DNA from: Microcaldota archaeon
GTDB taxonomy: Archaea; Micrarchaeota; Micrarchaeia; Micrarchaeales; Micrarchaeaceae
Direction of reading: 5' to 3'
Assembly (NCBI GenBank): GCA_021827525.1
Contig: JAKAVJ010000004.1
Location: 1 to 36,501, forward strand
Length of the DNA: 36,501 nucleotides
Part shown: in pieces, positions 32,521 to 36,501 of the stretch
Layout: every line of letters starts with the position of its first letter
Numbering within the stretch: position 1 is the first letter of the stretch
The notes under the pieces: generated by a model
Seen by the model: the letters and a program-made list of their open reading frames with translations, nothing else
Told to the model about the DNA's origin: nothing
The model's database searches: none
Program-made: the position numbers and the translations under genes

Positions 32521-32940
32521 TCAGTAGCTCTTGACACCGTATCTCGCTCCGCACGCCTCGCAGATGAGGTACATCATTCCCCTCCCTGCTGCCTCGAGAT
32601 GCGTATCGGGCTTGTGGCACTCCCTGCATATCACATATATCTCGAAATACCTCTTTATCCTCTTGTCGAGCTCGCCGTTCGAAAACTTTCCGCTTATTAC
32701 CATGCGCTGATCCTCGACGCTTACCGGCACTGCCAGCTCCTTGCTCACGTACTTCGCTATCTCCGACGGCTTCCTCCTTGCCTTGTCGGCAATGGCGTTT
32801 ATGTTGCGCACTATGGTCTTAGTCCCCTGCACGAACGAGTCTACGGTAGGTATTACGAAGTCCTCCTTCGATGCAGAGAGCTCTGGAGCCAACGAATACG
32901 CCCTGTCCAAGAGTTTAGTATATTCTTCATCTTTCATCAA
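32521..32940 (-). CDS. eif2B: Translation initiation factor aIF2 beta subunit
   Basis: Beta subunit of the trimeric factor that delivers initiator tRNA. The 139 residues have the N-terminal YTKLLDRAYSLAPEL helix, the central domain (FVIPTVDSFVQGTKTIVRNINAIADKARRKPSEIAKYVSKEL) and the C-terminal zinc ribbon CRECHKPDTHL...CEACGARYGVKSY with four cysteines. Two ATGs (32940 and 32937) are possible, preceded by AGGAAGA. A TATA-like TTTTATATC lies about 100 bp upstream. aIF1A follows 12-14 bp after the stop, an operon coupling two start-selection factors. Confidence 0.94.
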   Translation of the reverse strand: MMKDEEYTKLLDRAYSLAPELSASKEDFVIPTVDSFVQGTKTIVRNINAIADKARRKPSEIAKYVSKELAVPVSVEDQRMVISGKFSNGELDKRIKRYFEIYVICRECHKPDTHLEAAGRGMMYLICEACGARYGVKSY

Positions 32941-33111
32941 ATCTTCCTTTTGCGCCGCCCATTATTGCGCCTGCAATATATCGAGCAGCAATTGAACAGC
33001 AAGAATGTGCTGCACCGTTAATGCTTCATCAGACAAGATATAAAAGAATATTGCAAAATCCACTCATGTGGCGCGTCGCGCAATTCTAGCAGCATTTAGC
33101 TCAGTCTTGAT

Positions 33112-33122
33112 AAAATATTTAT
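33112..33122 (+). promoter_or_regulatory. TATA box for SRP RNA
   Basis: AAAATATTTAT is about 25 bp upstream of 33140, where helix 1 of the SRP RNA would begin. The position fits the archaeal TATA-to-start distance. Confidence 0.6.
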
Positions 33123-33130
33123 GTATTGGC

Positions 33131-33148
33131 TGCCAATAGCTATTGGCA
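33131..33148. repeat. 18-bp perfect palindrome at the SRP RNA 5' end
   Basis: TGCCAATAGCTATTGGCA is identical to its own reverse complement. It lies just downstream of the TATA box and overlaps the probable transcription start and the first bases of the SRP RNA helix 1 strand. Confidence 0.85.
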
Positions 33149-33406
33149 GATAGGCCGGGGAGCTAAGGGTTCTCCATCCGCAAATCCCTTTTGGCGGGCC
33201 AATGCCAGCGAAGTGTTATGTCGCTATATGGAGCCCATGCTTAGGTGCTGACGTCTTGCCCTATTTGATGGCTTTATATGCGAACCAGGCCAGGCCGGAA
33301 GGAGCAACCTTAAGCACGTAAAAGCCATGCTTATAGGATACAGGACCGAGCTGATGCATGGCAAACCCCATATGGCTTCTTAGCGCGGAGCTGGCTTCTG
33401 CCATGG
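33140..33406 (+). ncRNA. ffs: Signal recognition particle RNA (7S RNA)
   Basis: RNA scaffold of SRP, binding SRP54 and SRP19. The SRP54-binding helix 8 is plain: CCAGGCCGGAAGGAGCAACC with its GGAA tetraloop and asymmetric loop (33285-33309). The ends form helix 1: TGGCAGA (33144-33150) pairs with TCTGCCA (33397-33403), followed inward by GGCC against GGCT. The 5' part has an Alu-domain-like GC-rich region (GGCCGGGGAGCTAAGGG) expected for archaeal RNA. Total length of about 267 nt fits archaeal SRP RNA, though ends are estimated from pairing. tRNA-Ser follows 55 bp downstream. Confidence 0.9.
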
Positions 33407-33459
33407 CCATGCGCACACAATAAGCATTTATTATAGTTGATTAGAAATTATTAGAGCGC

Positions 33460-33543
33460 GCCGGGGTCGCCTAGAGGTAGGGCGGCAGCCTGCTAAGCTG
33501 TTTAGTCGAAAGGCTTCCGTGGGTTCGAATCCCACCCCCGGCG
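33460..33543 (+). tRNA. trnS: tRNA-Ser(GCU)
   Basis: Class II tRNA without intron. Acceptor GCCGGGG pairs with CCCCGGC, with discriminator G at 33543, as serine tRNAs require. The anticodon stem GCAGC/GCTGT encloses CTGCTAA with anticodon GCT at 33492-33494. A long variable arm (AGTC-GAAA-GGCT) is present, and the T arm is GTGGG-TTCGAAT-CCCAC. CCA is not encoded. Confidence 0.94.
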
Positions 33544-33629
33544 TATTGTCAATCATGCGCAAGCATGCACGCGGCTGGAGCTGCATCAGCGCAAAGAAAA
33601 AGAAATCATGTGCGCTTCTTAGACACAAT

Positions 33630-34097
33630 TCACTGTGTTTTCCTCCTTATGTCTGTGAATCTGACATCAAACATCTCGGTGTCCATCTTTAGCCTCATGC
33701 TGATTATGTCCCTAGCTTCGCTTTCATCGAAACCGGCATTGACGAGGCACCTTTTGATTGATGCCCTGCCCTTGCTTTCGGTAAGCACACCAGGTTTTAT
33801 CTTGCTGCTCAGGAGCAGTTCCACAATGGCTATTTCATGTTCGAAGAAATAATAGATGCCGCCCTTGAAATCATCTACAAATAGCCTGTCATTGCTATGC
33901 CCAAGGCTGATCGCAGTGCCACCCAGCTTTATCACGCGCATGTATCCTTCCTTGCTGAGCTGCTTTATCTCCCGCCTCATCTGCGCATTCATGCCCTCCA
34001 CATTCCTGTACAGCACGTTGCTCACAGTGTAAGGGCGTATCGCTTCATCCCAAGAGCTTATCACATTCTTCTTCTCGATTTCGAGATTTGTTGCCAT
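33630..34097 (-). CDS. Hypothetical protein, 155 aa
   Basis: Not recognised. The N-terminal half has a possible winged-helix look (NAQMRREIKQLSKEGYMRVIKLGGTAISLG), followed by strands (DRLFVDDFKGGIYYFF) and helical segments (EIAIVELLLSSK, ASIKRCLVNAGFDESEARDIISMRL). There is no signal peptide or membrane segment. The ATG at 34097 has GGTGATT 4 nt upstream; the ORF-track TTG at 34103 is less likely. An inverted repeat (GATAGAA/TTCTATC, 34109-34134) lies around the promoter start region. It is a single-gene transcript between tRNA-Ser and glutamate dehydrogenase, and could be a regulator, but that is not shown. Confidence 0.72.
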   Translation of the reverse strand: MATNLEIEKKNVISSWDEAIRPYTVSNVLYRNVEGMNAQMRREIKQLSKEGYMRVIKLGGTAISLGHSNDRLFVDDFKGGIYYFFEHEIAIVELLLSSKIKPGVLTESKGRASIKRCLVNAGFDESEARDIISMRLKMDTEMFDVRFTDIRRKTQ

Positions 34098-34108
34098 TAG
34101 CAATCACC

Positions 34109-34134
34109 GATAGAATTGTATTTATTCTTCTATC
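34109..34134. promoter_or_regulatory. Inverted repeat in the promoter of the 155-aa gene
   Basis: GATAGAA (34109-34115) and TTCTATC (34128-34134) form 7-bp arms 12 bp apart. A TATA-like ATTTATAT on the minus strand (34139-34146) lies just upstream, so the repeat would span the transcription start, a common place for an archaeal repressor site. Confidence 0.4.
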
Positions 34135-34184
34135 AAAGATATAAATAGTTGCCGCAATATCTTTTTACGGCTATCCTGCATTAA

Positions 34185-34215
34185 TGAGAAAAAGCATAGG
34201 GCAACGGCCCTATGC
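34185..34215 (-). terminator. Hairpin-plus-T-run terminator of glutamate dehydrogenase
   Basis: A 9-bp perfect stem GCATAGGGC (34194-34202) and GCCCTATGC (34207-34215) encloses a 4-nt loop. On the minus strand it lies 9 nt after the gdhA stop and is followed at once by TTTTTCTCATTAA. The form is that of an intrinsic terminator. Confidence 0.75.
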
Positions 34216-34223
34216 GCTTGGAA

Positions 34224-35489
34224 TCAGTACCAGCCCCGTGCCTTCATTGTCTTCGCTACCCTATCTACTGCTATTATATACGCTGCTGTCCTGGGTGATA
34301 TCTTGGTACCCTTGCCTTCGTACTGGCTCTTTGTGTTCATCGTGTCAACGAACGACTTCGTTATTATTTTGTCAAGCTTAGAGTACACATCGTCAGCGCT
34401 CCAGTAGTAGCCGCCTATGTTCTGCACCCACTCGAAGTACGAGCCTATGACACCTCCGCTGTTAACTAGGAAGTCGGGCATGTCAAGCACTCCCTTCTCA
34501 TACAATATCTGGTCCGCCTCCGGCGTCACAGGTCCGTTGGCCAATTCGAGCACCAGCTTCGCCTTTATCTTGTCTGCGTTGTCGGCGCGTATCTGGTTCT
34601 CTATTGCTGACGGTATGAGTATATCGACATCCGATTCAAGCAGCTGCTCATTGGTCATCTTCGTGCCCCCTTCATAGTTCATCACGCTTCCCGTTTCATC
34701 TTTTGCCTTCTGCAGCTTAGCGAGGTCCAAGCCTTTCGGGTCGTAAGTTGCGCCCTTCGAATCGCTTATTGCAACCACGTTGGCGCCGAACAGCTTCTTT
34801 GAAAGCGTATATGCGTACATGCCTGCGTTGCCGAATCCCTGCACTGCTATCTTCGCCTTCTTCAGGTCTATGCCGAGCTTCTTAGCGGCTTCGCGCATCA
34901 CGAACATGCCTCCCATGGCTGTGGAATCGCTCCTTCCTTCGCTGCCCCACACCTCCAACGGTTTGCCTGTTATCATGCCGAATTCCTCCCTCCTCCTTAT
35001 GTTTGAATATTCATCGTACATCCATGCCATTATCTGCGGGTTGGTGTAGACATCGGGAGCAGGCACATCGAGCTCAGGCCCTACGAATTCGTATATCGCC
35101 CTTATATAGCCCCTTGAAAGCTGCTCTAATTCTTGCGCATTCATCTCCTTCGGGTTGCATATTATGCCTCCCTTCGCGCCTCCGAAAGGCAGGTTGGCCA
35201 GCGATACCTTCCATGTCATCCACGACGCGAGCGCCTTTACCGTGTCTATAGTCTCTTCCGGGTGGAACCTTATGCCTCCTTTGGCAGGGCCTCTAGCAGT
35301 GTTGTGGTGCACCCTGAATCCAGTGAACACCTTCGTTGTTCCGTCATGCATCCTTACCGGTATGTTTACGATGAGAGTTCTCATGGGCTCGCGAAGTATC
35401 TGATGTGCCTGCTCATCCAGTTTCATTATCTCTGCAGCCTTGTCCAGCTGCTCCTGCGCTATCCTGAAAGGGTTCAATTCTTCTGCCAT
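34224..35489 (-). CDS. gdhA: Glutamate dehydrogenase
   Basis: Interconverts glutamate and 2-oxoglutarate plus ammonia. The 421-residue length equals that of hyperthermophile archaeal enzymes. The substrate region [14 protein letters not shown], the catalytic-lysine block [31 protein letters not shown], the dinucleotide-binding [18 protein letters not shown] and the C-terminal [23 protein letters not shown] are all present. The ORF-track start at 35567 is too far upstream; the ATG at 35489 has GGTGAT 3 nt upstream and gives a family-like N-terminus ([18 protein letters not shown]). Preference for NAD or NADP cannot be fixed. A strong hairpin terminator follows the gene. Confidence 0.96.
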   Translation of the reverse strand: MAEELNPFRIAQEQLDKAAEIMKLDEQAHQILREPMRTLIVNIPVRMHDGTTKVFTGFRVHHNTARGPAKGGIRFHPEETIDTVKALASWMTWKVSLANLPFGGAKGGIICNPKEMNAQELEQLSRGYIRAIYEFVGPELDVPAPDVYTNPQIMAWMYDEYSNIRRREEFGMITGKPLEVWGSEGRSDSTAMGGMFVMREAAKKLGIDLKKAKIAVQGFGNAGMYAYTLSKKLFGANVVAISDSKGATYDPKGLDLAKLQKAKDETGSVMNYEGGTKMTNEQLLESDVDILIPSAIENQIRADNADKIKAKLVLELANGPVTPEADQILYEKGVLDMPDFLVNSGGVIGSYFEWVQNIGGYYWSADDVYSKLDKIITKSFVDTMNTKSQYEGKGTKISPRTAAYIIAVDRVAKTMKARGWY

Positions 35490-35681
35490 TTTATCACCTA
35501 ATAGATCAAGCATGCACCGATGTGCAAATCTTACAAAATAAGAAATGCAGCAATAATTATTAAACATTCACGCATTGCTGCATATACCAGCTTCCGCCGC
35601 GCAACTGCATACATATCCAACACTACAGTGACAGAATGCAAACATGAAAACCTATATATTAAACATATCAAGGCGGAACTA

Positions 35682-35688
35682 TTTTAAA
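35682..35688 (+). promoter_or_regulatory. TATA-like box of the first pilin gene
   Basis: TTTTAAA lies 33 nt before the ATG. The second pilin copy has the same heptamer (36400-36406) 34 nt before its ATG, although the rest of the upstream sequence differs. The predicted start is close to the GTGATT Shine-Dalgarno, so the leader is very short. Confidence 0.5.
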
Positions 35689-35720
35689 TCTTATATGCTC
35701 TATTATCTGTAGTGATTAAC

Positions 35721-36278
35721 ATGTTTGGGAAAGGAAAACAGAGGCGGCATGCTCTGAAACTTCAGAGCGCTATGGAATACCTGATGACATACGGCTGGGC
35801 AATACTGATAATAGCGGTTGTGCTCGGAGCTCTGTTCTCATTGGGTGTGTTTGGGAACCTTCTAGGAAACCACTGCGTAACAACGCCAGGATGGTCATGC
35901 GTATCAGCAACGCTGGCTACGAACGGCATACTAACAATGGATATAGGCCAGGCAACAGGCACTGCAATTACTCCGAAATACGCTGCTTGCGCATCAACTG
36001 CTGGTTCTAATGGATATCCAGCATTTGGAGATATTGGTGTAAATGGGATAGATCAGGGTACTGTATCCTTCAGCACTGGTACCGGAGCTATACAAAACGG
36101 TCAGGCATTCACATTGACAGTACCATGCTATACAGGTGCTCCAGGAACGGCTGCAACATCCAATTTCACCTTGGGCCAGGCCTTCACGGGCTTTGTATGG
36201 CTAAACTACACAGTAGCAGGTAGCTCTACGGCTGTTGTTGCACAAATAACAACCTCTTTGACCGAAAAGGCATCTTGA
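35721..36278 (+). CDS. Pilin/archaellin-like secreted protein with class III-type signal
   Basis: The 185-residue protein starts with a basic leader (MFGKGKQRRHALK) followed by LQSAMEYLMTYGWAILIIAVVLGALFSLGVF, the type IV pilin-like N-terminal helix processed before QSA by prepilin peptidase. The mature domain is Ser/Thr/Gly/Ala-rich with few charges, has cysteine pairs (NHCVTTPGWSC, YAAC, VPCYTG) that could form disulfides, and has two sequons (SNFT, LNYT). The ATG at 35721 has GTGATT upstream; the ORF-track GTG at 35712 is part of that Shine-Dalgarno. It is the first of at least two tandem copies. A hairpin terminator follows. Confidence 0.85.
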   Translation: MFGKGKQRRHALKLQSAMEYLMTYGWAILIIAVVLGALFSLGVFGNLLGNHCVTTPGWSCVSATLATNGILTMDIGQATGTAITPKYAACASTAGSNGYPAFGDIGVNGIDQGTVSFSTGTGAIQNGQAFTLTVPCYTGAPGTAATSNFTLGQAFTGFVWLNYTVAGSSTAVVAQITTSLTEKAS

Positions 36279-36301
36279 TCCCGGCAATACTGAATTTTGA
36301 C

Positions 36302-36337
36302 GGAAGGCATTTGCCTTCCTCTTCTTTTTGTTTTTAT
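36302..36337 (+). terminator. Hairpin-plus-T-run terminator between pilin copies
   Basis: GGAAGGC (36302-36308) and GCCTTCC (36313-36319) form a stem with a 4-nt loop (an eighth A-T pair is possible), followed by TCTTCTTTTTGTTTTT. It begins 23 bp after the pilin stop and has the form of an intrinsic terminator. Confidence 0.75.
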
Positions 36338-36439
36338 AATATCCAGCAAATCCGCTTTTTATGTATTATATATACTTGCAGTTTGCAATACTAGAAAGCT
36401 TTTAAAGGTTTATTGCATATACTTTTCATAGTGATTAAC

Positions 36440-36501
36440 ATGTTTGGGAAAGGAAAACAGGGGCGGCATGCTCTGAAACTTCAGAGCGCTATGGAATACC
36501 T
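36440..36501 (+). CDS. Second tandem pilin-like gene (3' cut by window end)
   Basis: Only 62 bases are present. The 73 bp from 36429 to the window end repeat 35710-35782 with a single change (A at 35742 to G at 36461), which turns an Arg in the leader into Gly. The leader and QSAMEYL start are otherwise the same, and GTGATT again precedes the ATG. The upstream sequence apart from the TTTTAAA box differs, so the duplicated unit starts close to the Shine-Dalgarno or has been kept alike by conversion. Confidence 0.88.
   Translation, partial: MFGKGKQGRHALKLQSAMEY

Noticed and set aside
33431-33628. 65-aa minus-strand ORF with a VGFEPTEAFRLNSLAGC-type sequence
   Set aside because: It is the antisense translation of tRNA-Ser(GCU), a well-known source of false proteins.
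1-36501. CRISPR arrays, transposases or integrases
   Set aside because: No regularly spaced repeats and no recombinase motifs were seen on either strand; the only repeats are the 22-bp pair, the att-like pair and the pilin leaders.

Overview
The window is a gene-dense archaeal chromosome segment. The informational genes are archaeal or eukaryotic in type: Kae1, Bud32, eS26, archaeal GlyRS, deoxyhypusine synthase, aCPSF-type beta-CASP nuclease, family B DNA polymerase, Orc1/Cdc6, aIF1A, aIF2-beta, two RNase P proteins, SRP RNA and an intron-containing tRNA-Trp. Small genes, tight spacing, class III prepilin-like proteins carrying a QSAxEYLxTYGWAxLI core and a DUF929 thioredoxin-like protein suggest a DPANN lineage, most likely a Micrarchaeota/ARMAN-type organism, possibly acidophilic. 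That placement is inferred from gene content; no 16S gene is present.

Layout: (1) 1-1564, kae1 (5' end outside the window) and bud32. (2) 1561-2855, eS26 and a B-box-like zinc-finger membrane protein, divergent from a degenerate RpiB-like protein. (3) 3499-6875, COG2522-type HTH regulator, glyS, ogg1 and translin. (4) 6950-12744, GH15-like glucosidase, ftsZ, deoxyhypusine synthase, aCPSF2-like nuclease and a membrane-anchored tandem winged-helix protein. (5) 12764-18868, ADP-forming acyl-CoA synthetase (beta and alpha) plus a class III aminotransferase, facing a four-gene operon that ends in proline dehydrogenase. (6) 18976-24903, ABC-2 exporter, free-standing ThrRS-type editing domain, then map and polB. 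(7) 24932-27963, pilin-like surface protein, GT2 glycosyltransferase, SSB and DUF929 protein. (8) 28073-29186, intron-bearing tRNA-Trp followed by an AT-rich patch with a GNAT gene; a near-perfect copy of the tRNA 3' end lies on the far side of the GNAT gene. (9) 29336-33543, DUF72, then an orc1-rpp30-pop5 operon, an aIF2-beta/aIF1A operon, SRP RNA and tRNA-Ser(GCU). (10) 33630-36501, an unknown gene, glutamate dehydrogenase and tandem pilin-like genes, the second cut by the window edge.

The genes point to a cell living partly on amino acids. Proline dehydrogenase, aminotransferase and glutamate dehydrogenase would feed 2-oxoacids and acyl-CoA to the ADP-forming synthetase, which makes ATP. 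Translation starts commonly use a GGTGAT-like Shine-Dalgarno 3-7 nt before ATG, GTG or TTG, and this decided many starts here. The most interesting observations are a probable AUA start for aIF1A, the tRNA-Trp att-like duplication around the GNAT gene, a stand-alone ThrRS-type editing domain with an apparent active-site change, an RpiB-like protein lacking its catalytic motif, a tail-anchored tandem winged-helix protein, and recently duplicated pilin genes.
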